64,000 nucleotides of DNA from positions 31,052 to 95,051 of the forward strand of contig CAYURO010000016.1 in assembly GCA_964447285.1 (NCBI GenBank). The letters run 5' to 3'. Shown here in pieces: positions 27,600 to 35,025 of this stretch (positions are counted from its first letter, which is position 1; each line of letters opens with the position of its first letter). Both the position numbers and the translations under genes were made by a program. The notes beneath the pieces are model-generated. The model was not told where the DNA came from and made no database searches. It worked only from the letters and a program-made list of their open reading frames with translations. This stretch comes from CAJBNH01 sp964447285. GTDB taxonomy: Bacteria > Myxococcota_A > UBA9042.

Positions 27600-29582
27600 C
27601 TACTCCTCGGTCGCGCCTTCTTGCAGAGACACCATGCGCTCGGGCGCTGTGACGCCCAACAGCGCGAGTCCATTGGCGATCACCTGCTTCAGTGCCGCCA
27701 CCATTGCCAGACGCGCCTGAGTCTTCGCCCGGTCGTCCGTGATCACGCGATCATCGGCCTTGTGGCGCGAATAGTAGCCGTGGAACGCCCGACAGGCCTC
27801 CATCAGGTAGTACGCGATCAGGTGCGGCTCGCGACCTCGGGCAGCACGGGCTACGACTTCGGGGAACTCTGCGATCAACATGCCCAATTCGCGCTCGTCG
27901 TCCAGTTGCAGCGCGTCCAGCGCGGTGCCGGGCGCATAGGTCTGGCCGCCCTCTGCCGCGCGGGTCAGGATCGAGGCGAGGCGCGCGTGCCCGTACTGCA
28001 CGTAGTACACCGGGTTGTCCATCGTGGTGCGGCGGGCGACCTCGAGGTCGAAGTCCAGTTGGGCGTCGGCCTTGCGCGTCAGGAAGATGAAGCGCACCGA
28101 GTCGCGACCGCTGCCGGGCTCAGCCGTCGTCACTTCGTCGACCACCTCGCGCAGGGTCACGAACTCGCCGGACCGCTTGCCCATCGGCACCGGCTTGCCG
28201 TCGCGCAGCAGCGCCACCATCTGGACCAGCAAGACCTCCAACCGGTCGCCACTCCAGCGGTCGGCCAGGGCATCGCCCTCCCTGCGGCGCAGGTCGCCCA
28301 GCGCGTGCAAAACACCTTTCAGTCTGGAGACATAGCCGTGGTGGTCGGCACCCAGGATGTTGACCAGGTGGTCATAGCCACGCGCGAGCTTGTCGTCGTG
28401 GTAGGCGATGTCGGCGGCAAAGTAGGTGGGGCGCCCGTCGCCGCGCAGCATGACGCGGTCCTTGCCGTCGCGGAACGGCTTGGGCATCTCTTCGCTGGTG
28501 CCGCGAAACAGCAGGGGCTGCGCGGCCTTGTCGCCTTCCTCGTCCGCGTCGGGCGCCTCGCCTTCGACCGCGGCCGGCTCGCCGCGGTAGGCCCAGTCGG
28601 CCATCTGCAGCCGCTGGCACACGGCGCCGACCGCATCGACCGGCTGGCCACCCTCGGGGGATTCCAGACCGTGCAGCCACCGCTCGCTGAACCAGCGGTC
28701 GAACCGGATGTCCAGCACCGCCAGATCCGCCTGAATCCGTTGCAGCATCTTGCGCCAGGCGGCCTTGGTGACGGCCCGGTCGTCGCCGCGACCCAGAAAC
28801 GCGGGCTCCCGCTGCGCCCACCAGGCGTCGTCGGCCCAGGTGGCGGTCGGGTCCAGCGCGTGGCCCCATGTGCCATCGTCCAGCAATTCCGCAGCAGCTT
28901 CAGCGATGTACCGACCCCGGTAGCCGTCTTCCGGGAAGCCCTCAGGCAGCCGCAGCGGATCCTCGACCAGTCGCTCCGCTCGCTCCGTCTCGTTCAGGGG
29001 CGCCAGCGTGCGCAGCCAGTGCCAGACGCTCTCGCCCAGCTTCGACACTTGGTTGCCGACGTTGTTGATGTAGTACTCGGTCTCGACCCGGTAGCCGGCC
29101 GCCCGCATCACGCGCGCCAGCGCATCGCCCAGCACCGCGCCGCGCCCGTGCCCGACGTGCATGGGCCCCGTAGGGTTGGCGCTGACGAACTCGAGCAAAA
29201 CGCGTTGCCCTGCGCCGACTTCGCTCTGTCCGTACCCCGTCGCCTCGCGCCGCACGTCGTCCAGCGCGGACTGCCAGCCCTTGGGACTCAGCCGCAGGTT
29301 CAGGAAACCTGGACCGGCCACTTCCGCTGCAGAGATCCAACCGTCGTGATCGACTTCCTTCACCAGCGCAACGAATTGCTCTGCCAGTGCGCGCGGATTC
29401 GACTTCGCCGCCTTGGCCAGCTGGAAGCACAGGTTGGTTGCCAGGTCGCCGTGGCTCGCCTGCCGCGGGCGGTCCAAAGGCACGTCGTCCACGGCGACGG
29501 GCTCGGGCAGCACGCCCCGCTCGACGGCCAGAGCCGAGGCTTGGGACAAAAGGGTGCGGATCCGCTGGTACAGGGTCGTCAT
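27600..29582 (-). CDS. argS: Arginyl-tRNA synthetase
   Basis: 660-residue class I synthetase that charges tRNA-Arg. The Add1-like N-terminal domain precedes the catalytic core with the HIGH-equivalent PTGPMHVGHGRG. The KMSKS-like region reads PMGKRSGEF, typical of ArgRS variants. The DALR anticodon-binding domain is at the C-terminus (ending LLGVTAPERMVSLQEG). An insertion of acidic and Ala-rich residues (near 'GEAPDADEEGDK') makes it longer than E. coli ArgS (577 residues). It is divergent from the epimerase gene and leads a probable argS-SPOR unit. Confidence 0.95.
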   Translation of the reverse strand: MTTLYQRIRTLLSQASALAVERGVLPEPVAVDDVPLDRPRQASHGDLATNLCFQLAKAAKSNPRALAEQFVALVKEVDHDGWISAAEVAGPGFLNLRLSPKGWQSALDDVRREATGYGQSEVGAGQRVLLEFVSANPTGPMHVGHGRGAVLGDALARVMRAAGYRVETEYYINNVGNQVSKLGESVWHWLRTLAPLNETERAERLVEDPLRLPEGFPEDGYRGRYIAEAAAELLDDGTWGHALDPTATWADDAWWAQREPAFLGRGDDRAVTKAAWRKMLQRIQADLAVLDIRFDRWFSERWLHGLESPEGGQPVDAVGAVCQRLQMADWAYRGEPAAVEGEAPDADEEGDKAAQPLLFRGTSEEMPKPFRDGKDRVMLRGDGRPTYFAADIAYHDDKLARGYDHLVNILGADHHGYVSRLKGVLHALGDLRRREGDALADRWSGDRLEVLLVQMVALLRDGKPVPMGKRSGEFVTLREVVDEVTTAEPGSGRDSVRFIFLTRKADAQLDFDLEVARRTTMDNPVYYVQYGHARLASILTRAAEGGQTYAPGTALDALQLDDERELGMLIAEFPEVVARAARGREPHLIAYYLMEACRAFHGYYSRHKADDRVITDDRAKTQARLAMVAALKQVIANGLALLGVTAPERMVSLQEGATEE

Positions 29583-29761
29583 GTCAGCTCCGCGGCACTC
29601 GGCGGCCGCCTCTCGGAAGGGCGCGACAGTAGTACGACAGGCCGCGAAGTTCCAGCCGATCGCGGTTCTCTGCGGCGTTGCGCCGGGGGTCGCATTGACA
29701 AACCCGGACCGCTGCCGGACGGTGCGGGCCGTTCTGGCGGTGCAGGAAACGTGGAGGCGGC

Positions 29762-30721
29762 GTGGCGCGAGCGGTTGTGACGGGAGGGGCGGGCTTCGTC
29801 GGTTCGAGCCTGTGCGAGCGTCTGCTGGCCCTGGGCTGGCAGGTGGTGGCCGTCGACGATCTCAGCACCGGGCGCATGTCCAACCTGACCGGAATGCTGG
29901 ATCACCCGGAATTCACCTTTCTGCACGCGGACGTGACGCAGCCCTTCACCATCGACGGACCCGTCACCGACGTGCTGCACTTGGCCTCGCCCGCGTCGCC
30001 GTTCGACTACTTGGCGCTGCCGATCCAGACGCTGCTGGCCGGCTCGTACGGCACCTTCGTCACCCTCGAGTTGGCCCGGCGCAAGGGCGCGCGTTACTTG
30101 CTCGCCTCGACATCCGAGGTTTACGGCGACCCGCTGCAGCACCCGCAGCGCGAGTCCTACCTCGGCAACGTCAGCTGCACCGGCCCCCGCAGCGTGTACG
30201 ACGAGGCCAAGCGGTTTGCAGAAGCCACCACGATGGCGTTTCACCGCACCCACGGCGTAGACACGCGTATTGTCAGGATCTTCAACACTTACGGTCCACG
30301 GATGAAGGTCGGCGACGGTCGCGCGGTCCCGACGATGCTGGACGAGGCTTTGCGCGGCGTGTCGCTGACGGTGTCGGGCGACGGCACCCAGACGCGCTCG
30401 TTCTGTTACATCGACGACCTGGTCGAGGGCGTGCTGGCCGTTCTGGAGCAAGGCGATGCCGAGCCCTACAACTTGGGCAATCCCGACGAGTTCTCCATCT
30501 TGGCCTTGGCGCAGCACATCCAGACGCTGGCGGCCGCCGACTCTGATCGCGCCAAAGGGCCGCTGCCGATCTCGTTTCAGCCGCTGCCGGTCGATGACCC
30601 ACGCCGCCGCAAGCCCGACATCGCCCGGGCCAACGCATTGGGCTGGCACCCGCAGGTTGCGCTGGCGCAAGGATTGTACAGGACATATCAGGGGTTGCGG
30701 GAGCGTTCAGGACAGGACTGA
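29762..30721 (+). CDS. NAD-dependent sugar epimerase, UDP-glucuronate decarboxylase-like
   Basis: 319-residue extended short-chain dehydrogenase. The Rossmann motif TGGAGFVGS is at residues 7-15, the catalytic Ser near 118, and the YxxxK pair is Y146/K150. Segments HLASPASPFDYLALPIQTL, STSEVYGDPLQHPQ and NTYGPRMKVGDGRAVP are characteristic of UDP-glucuronate decarboxylase (UDP-xylose synthase). It probably makes a nucleotide sugar for surface polysaccharide. The GTG start is preceded by GGAGGCG. A perfect TTGACA at 29695 has no clear -10 behind it. Confidence 0.9.
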   Translation: MARAVVTGGAGFVGSSLCERLLALGWQVVAVDDLSTGRMSNLTGMLDHPEFTFLHADVTQPFTIDGPVTDVLHLASPASPFDYLALPIQTLLAGSYGTFVTLELARRKGARYLLASTSEVYGDPLQHPQRESYLGNVSCTGPRSVYDEAKRFAEATTMAFHRTHGVDTRIVRIFNTYGPRMKVGDGRAVPTMLDEALRGVSLTVSGDGTQTRSFCYIDDLVEGVLAVLEQGDAEPYNLGNPDEFSILALAQHIQTLAAADSDRAKGPLPISFQPLPVDDPRRRKPDIARANALGWHPQVALAQGLYRTYQGLRERSGQD

Positions 30722-30847
30722 ACAGCCGAAGCGCGATGGCGCGTCGACATGGTCGGATCGTCCAAAAATCGAAGGAGCTTGCGTCGCGGGCTGCGGGCGA
30801 CCGACGGAAGTCGTGTGGGTCGCAGGGGGGCAGCGGGCCGTCGTCGG

Positions 30848-31114
30848 CTACTCGGGCTCGACCGCGCGCATGGCCTCGACCACGCCGGCGACGTCGATGC
30901 CGTTCTTCGCGCAGAAGGGCAGGAAGCCCATGCGAGCGATGCTGCGCAGGGCGCGGGTCGACAGCCGCACGCGCACGAACTGATTCAGCTCAGCCACCCA
31001 CAGGCGCTTGTACTGCAGGTTGGGCAGCTGGCGCATCTTGGTGCGGTTGTTCGAGTGGCTGACGCGGTTGCCGACGAGCGGACGCTTGCCGGTGATCTGG
31101 CAGATACGGGACAT
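30848..31114 (-). CDS. rpmB: 50S ribosomal protein L28
   Basis: 88 residues with typical L28 features: MSRICQITGKRPLVGNRVSHSNN at the N-terminus, Arg/Lys-rich RTKMRQLPNLQYKR, and RVRLSTRALRSIA near the centre. GGAGAAG lies about 4 nt before ATG 31114, excluding the longer open frame. The gene stands alone and is convergent with the epimerase. A TTGACA-17-CAACAT promoter candidate lies at 31205-31233. Confidence 0.96.
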   Translation of the reverse strand: MSRICQITGKRPLVGNRVSHSNNRTKMRQLPNLQYKRLWVAELNQFVRVRLSTRALRSIARMGFLPFCAKNGIDVAGVVEAMRAVEPE

Positions 31115-31204
31115 GGCTCTTCTCCGCTGGACGGTCGCTCTCGGCGCGCGTTCCTGTCGACTTCGGGCGTGTTCAGTCCACTGCGACGGGCGCAAGGGGC
31201 GACA

Positions 31205-31233
31205 ATGTTGCGTGCGAACGCGTCTGGTGTCAA
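31205..31233 (-). promoter_or_regulatory. Putative promoter for rpmB
   Basis: On the minus strand a perfect -35 TTGACA (31233-31228) is followed after 17 bp by CAACAT (31210-31205). It would give a leader of about 85 nt before the L28 start. Confidence 0.45.
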
Positions 31234-31295
31234 GGTCCAGTCGGTCGACTCGCCCTCCCCGAGTGTCGCCGGGTCGCACCGCGAGGCCCCCTGCC

Positions 31296-32180
31296 GTGTT
31301 GTCGTCCCCTGACCTGCTTCCGCTGCAACGCGCCGTACAGTCCTGTCCCGACGCGTCGGTCGTCGCCTGCGGGCTGGTGCGCCTGCCCCTTGCCACCGTC
31401 ACAATTCCGCCCGCGACAACGACCAATCACTATCTTGTGGGCAGCGCGCGGACCGTGCTGGTCGATCCCTCGGCGCCCGACCTGCGCGATCAAGATCGGC
31501 TGGTGCACCTGGTTTGCGCACTCCAAGAGCTTGGCTGGGAGCTGCACGCGCTGCTGCTGACCCACCACCACTCCGATCATGTCGGCGCGGCTGACGCCCT
31601 TCGCCTGAGGTTGAATGTGCCGCTCCTGGCCCACGCCGAGACGGCCAAGCGCTTGCCTCACCTGGGGTTCGACGGTCTGGTTCAGGACGGAGACGTGGTT
31701 GCTGAGGATGTGGACGGCAGTCGCTGGACGGCCCTGCACACGCCTGGGCACGCACCGGGGCATCTGGTGTTGCAGCACGACCGTTCGGGCGGGATGGTGG
31801 CGGGCGACATGGTGGCGGGAACGGGCACGATCGTCGTCGACCCGAACGACGGGACGATGGCCGACTATCTGGCGAGTCTGCGTCGCATGGCGGCGGCGGG
31901 GGCGACGTGGCTTGCCCCTTCGCATGGTCGGGTCTTGGCGGACGGGCAGACGGTGATCGCGCACTACCTGCACCACCGGCTCGAGCGTGAGGCGGTGATC
32001 CACGCTGCGCTGGCCGACGATGTCGTTACGCCAGAGGACCTGTTGCCCCGCGTCTATGGCGACGTGTCGCCCGGTTCGTGGCGATGGGCACTGTGGTCGC
32101 TGATGGCGCATCTGATCCATCTGGAGGCGCAGGGCAGGGCGCAGTGCGACCACGGGCGGTGGTGTCGCCGCGACCCCTGA
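31296..32180 (+). CDS. Metallo-beta-lactamase-fold hydrolase
   Basis: 294 residues. The zinc motif HxHxDH is present as H90-x-H92-x-D94-H95, with further ligands in HTPGHAPGHL and SHGRVL and the Asp of MVAGDMVAG. A C-terminal winged-helix-like segment (VVTPEDLLPRVYGD) resembles LACTB2-type members of the family, which include RNases and thioesterases. The substrate is not predictable. The start is GTG 31296 (or the adjacent TTG 31299), inferred from where similarity begins; no strong ribosome site is seen. Confidence 0.85.
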   Translation: MLSSPDLLPLQRAVQSCPDASVVACGLVRLPLATVTIPPATTTNHYLVGSARTVLVDPSAPDLRDQDRLVHLVCALQELGWELHALLLTHHHSDHVGAADALRLRLNVPLLAHAETAKRLPHLGFDGLVQDGDVVAEDVDGSRWTALHTPGHAPGHLVLQHDRSGGMVAGDMVAGTGTIVVDPNDGTMADYLASLRRMAAAGATWLAPSHGRVLADGQTVIAHYLHHRLEREAVIHAALADDVVTPEDLLPRVYGDVSPGSWRWALWSLMAHLIHLEAQGRAQCDHGRWCRRDP

Positions 32181-32208
32181 CCACGTCGTTGGGCGTGGAG
32201 CAGTCGTG

Positions 32209-32237
32209 TTGCGCAGGGAACCGGCCTGCACTATGCT
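32209..32237 (+). promoter_or_regulatory. Putative promoter for GYF_2-prfB unit
   Basis: TTGCGC (32209-32214) and TATGCT (32232-32237) are separated by 17 bp, about 55 nt upstream of the ATG at 32295. Confidence 0.48.
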
Positions 32238-32294
32238 CGTCGCCGTTTCGCATGACAGTCCGCCCGGTCTCTGAGGCGGGCATCACGGAGAGCC

Positions 32295-32780
32295 ATGACC
32301 TTCTACATTCAGCGTGACGGACAGCCCAAGCAGTTTCCCATCGAGAAGCTCGTCGAGATGGTGAAGAACGGCACCCTCAAGTCCGACGAGTACGTGTTCG
32401 ACGGTCGTACGCAGAAGTGGGTTGGCGCGACCCAACTGCCGGAGCTTGCCGGTGCTTGGAGTCAGGGACGCCCGGCTGCTGCTGCCGCTCCTGCCGCCGC
32501 CGCTCCCGTCGCTGCTGCCGCTCCCGTCGCTGCTGCCGCTCCCGTCGCTGCTGCCGCTCAGGCTCCCGCGGCCGCCGGCAAGGGAAAGAGCAAGAAGTTC
32601 AGCGAGACCTCGTGGTTCATGTCTGCCGTGACCTTCGAAGAAGGCGGGCTGACCCCCAGCGAGTTGCCCCCCATGGAAGCAGGCGACAAGTTCGAGAATC
32701 TGCCGCCCGTGCCTGAGGAGCTTCGCCGCAAGTTCTCCCTGTCGATCGCCGACCTCGACGACGGCAAGAAGAAGAAGTAG
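32295..32780 (+). CDS. GYF_2 (DUF4339) domain protein
   Basis: 161 residues. Residues 1-50 form a GYF_2-like domain (FYIQRDGQPKQFPIEKLVEMV ... WVGATQLPEL), a putative proline-peptide-binding module common in delta-proteobacteria. A repetitive Ala/Pro/Val linker (about 55-95) is encoded in part by three exact 18-bp copies. A basic and then acidic C-terminal region follows, with a Lys-rich end. No signal peptide is seen, so the protein is probably cytoplasmic. GGAG precedes the ATG. prfB follows after 15 bp, so co-transcription is likely. Confidence 0.78.
   Translation: MTFYIQRDGQPKQFPIEKLVEMVKNGTLKSDEYVFDGRTQKWVGATQLPELAGAWSQGRPAAAAAPAAAAPVAAAAPVAAAAPVAAAAQAPAAAGKGKSKKFSETSWFMSAVTFEEGGLTPSELPPMEAGDKFENLPPVPEELRRKFSLSIADLDDGKKKK
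32502..32555 (+). repeat. Three tandem 18-bp repeats in GYF_2 gene
   Basis: Three exact, adjacent copies of an 18-bp unit (starting GCTCCCGTCGCTGC) encode the Ala-Pro-Val-Ala linker. Copy number may vary between strains by slippage. Confidence 0.9.
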
Positions 32781-32795
32781 GAGTCCCCCGCATTT

Positions 32796-33936
32796 ATGGC
32801 CACTTTCGCTGAACTACGGTCCTGCGCCGCCGCCATCGAGCAACGACTGGCTGAGCTGCGCAGGCATCTTTGACGTCGCTTCCAAGACCGAACGACTCGA
32901 CGAGCTGGAGAAGCTCAGTGGCGAGCCGGAATTCTGGACCGACGCCGACCGCGCCCAACGACTACTGAGAGAGCGGGCCGACTGCGCCTCCGCCATCGAC
33001 ATTGTCGAGCGCCCCGCGACTACGGTGCGCGAGGTGCTCGAACTATCGGAACTTGCCGAGCTGGAAGATGATTCGTCGATGCTCCCAGAGTTGCAGCTGC
33101 AGCTGGACGGGGTGGTGACAGAACTCGAGAAGGCCGAGTTTGCCCGGACCATGTCCGCACCCACGGACCGATCGGTCGCGCTGCTGTCGGTCAACGCAGG
33201 CGCGGGCGGGACAGAGAGCTGCGACTGGGCCGCCATGCTGCTGCGCATGTACACCCGATGGTCGGAAGCGCGCGGCTACGAGGTCGAGCTGGTCGACGAG
33301 CAGCCGGGCGACGAAGCGGGCATCAAGAACGCGACGTTGCGCATCAGCGGTGAGTTCGCGTTCGGCTACCTCAAGGCTGAGAACGGCGTGCACCGACTGG
33401 TCCGCATCAGCCCGTTCGACGCCAACAAGCGCCGCCACACCACGTTTTGCAGCGTGTTCGTAGTGCCGGAGGAAGACGACTCGATCCACGTCGAGATCGA
33501 CGAGACCGAGCTTCGTGTCGATACCTACCGGGCCAGCGGCGCGGGCGGTCAGCACGTCAACCGCACCGAGTCGGCCATCCGCCTGACGCACATGCCCACC
33601 GGCATCGTGGTGGCGTGCCAGGCTGAGCGGTCGCAGCACAAGAACCGCGCGACCGCGATGAAGATGCTGATGGCGCGCCTGATCGACTTCGAGCGCAAGA
33701 AGCGCAACGCCGCCAAGGACGAGATCGAGGCCGCCAAGCTGGGCATCAACTTCGGCAGCCAGATCCGCAGCTACGTGCTGGCTCCGTACCGAATGGTCAA
33801 GGATCACCGGACATTGCACGAGACGTCGAACACGGACGCGGTGCTGGACGGCGAGATCGACGGCTTCATCAAGGCGTATCTGCTGGCCGCTGCCAACGGG
33901 CCGGTGGCGCTGCAGGTGGGCTCCAACGTCGACTAG
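32796..33936 (+). CDS. prfB: Peptide chain release factor 2, programmed +1 frameshift
   Basis: RF2 terminates translation at UGA and UAA. The first reading frame is ATG 32796 to codon 25 (CTT, 32868-32870), directly followed by an in-frame TGA (32871-32873) and C. This is the classic RF2 CTTTGAC shift site, with AGG three bases upstream of CTT. After a +1 slip, reading resumes at GAC 32872 and runs to 33936, giving 379 residues. In that numbering the SPF stop-recognition motif is 205-207 and GGQ is 250-252, the same positions as in E. coli RF2. The product is therefore join(32796..32870,32872..33936). RF2 autoregulates its synthesis through this site. It is downstream of the GYF_2 gene. Confidence 0.96.
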
Positions 33937-33962
33937 CTTGCGCGAAACCGCTTGCTGAATCC

Positions 33963-34799
33963 CTACATGGTGCCGGTCGAGGGGAAGGCCACCAGCCAGA
34001 TGCTGGTGATGACGTAGTCCACGATCAGAACGACGATTGACGTGGTGACGACCGTGCTGGTGGTCGCGAGGCCCACGCCGCGGCTGCCTCCGGTGGCGAA
34101 AAAGCCCTTGAAGCTCGCGATGCTGCCGATGACCAAGCCGAAAGCGGTGGCCTTGATGAGGGTGCACGCGATGTCCGACGGGACGATCCACACGTAGATG
34201 CGCGAGAAGAACGACGCGTGGTCGATGCCCAGCATGCCCACCGAGACCAGATAGGCCCCCGCGAGTCCCACCGCGTTGAAACCCACGGCCAGGGCCGGCA
34301 TCGTCAGGGTGCAGGCGACGATCCGCGGCGACACCAGATAGTGCACCGGGTCGACGGCCATGGTCTCCAGCGCGTCGATCTGTTCCGTCACGCGCATGGT
34401 GCCGAGCTCGGTCGTCATCGCGGAACCCACGCGTCCCGCCACCATCAGCGCGCCGATGGTCGGGGCCAGCTCGCGGACCAGCGCCAGCGCGACGCTGCCG
34501 CCGATCAAGCTCTTGGCGTTGAAGATTTGGAAGGCTACGGCGGTCTGGATGGCGAACACCGCTCCCGTGAACGCACCCGTCAGCAGCACGATGCCCAACG
34601 AGCCCACGCCGACGAACTCCATGGCGGACGCGAAGTTGCCGTAGCGGAAGGGGGGCTTGGCGGCGCGCCACAAGGCCGTGGCCGCAAACAGAATCACGGC
34701 ACCGATGGCGTCCAGACCATCGATCGGGGCGCGCACCAGTCCCAGCAGCACGTTTCGCCACGGGGGCGGTGCGTTGGAAGTGTCGGCCGACCGTGCCAT
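33963..34799 (-). CDS. mlaE: MlaE-family ABC transporter permease
   Basis: 278-residue inner-membrane permease of the MlaE (DUF140) family. It is predicted to move phospholipid or other lipid between inner and outer membranes together with an MlaF-type ATPase and an MCE protein. Family marks are the cytoplasmic segment RELAPTIGALMVAGRVGSAMTTELGTMRVTEQIDALE and the C-terminal GSRGVGLATTSTVVTTSI. Five or so transmembrane helices are visible. ATG 34799 follows GGTGAGGA; a GTG at 34811 is less likely. No ATPase or MCE gene is adjacent, so its partners must be encoded elsewhere. Confidence 0.92.
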   Translation of the reverse strand: MARSADTSNAPPPWRNVLLGLVRAPIDGLDAIGAVILFAATALWRAAKPPFRYGNFASAMEFVGVGSLGIVLLTGAFTGAVFAIQTAVAFQIFNAKSLIGGSVALALVRELAPTIGALMVAGRVGSAMTTELGTMRVTEQIDALETMAVDPVHYLVSPRIVACTLTMPALAVGFNAVGLAGAYLVSVGMLGIDHASFFSRIYVWIVPSDIACTLIKATAFGLVIGSIASFKGFFATGGSRGVGLATTSTVVTTSIVVLIVDYVITSIWLVAFPSTGTM

Positions 34800-34848
34800 C
34801 CCAGTCCTCACCTTCGCCGCCGCGGACGTCGCAGGGCCTGAGTCGCCA

Positions 34849-34876
34849 AGGGTAGCAGAAGCGTGCTGCCCGTCAC
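34849..34876 (-). promoter_or_regulatory. Possible promoter for mlaE
   Basis: On the minus strand, GTGACG (34876-34871) and TACCCT (34854-34849) are spaced by 16 bp, about 50 nt upstream of the ATG. This is a weak candidate. Confidence 0.28.
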
Positions 34877-35025
34877 GAAAGCGGCCGCCGCCTTACCCGA
34901 CGCGGTTTCTGGCCATGCCGTTCCGGTGTCCCTACACTGAGCGATGGGTCCGTGACGGCCAGCCCCCGCGATGCCGCACGCCCCCATCCCCCCACCCTGG
35001 TGCGCCAGGGCCACCGGAGGCCTCG

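Noticed and set aside
29678..29706. Promoter for the epimerase gene (TTGCGC and TTGACA present)
   Set aside because: Neither -35-like box has a -10-like hexamer at 15-19 bp.
27378..29780. 800-codon plus-strand open frame
   Set aside because: Antisense shadow of argS and the SPOR gene, both of which have clear family motifs on the other strand.
32871..32873. In-frame TGA in prfB as a sequencing error or pseudogene
   Set aside because: The stop is embedded in the exact RF2 CTTTGAC shift site and both frames join to give full-length RF2.
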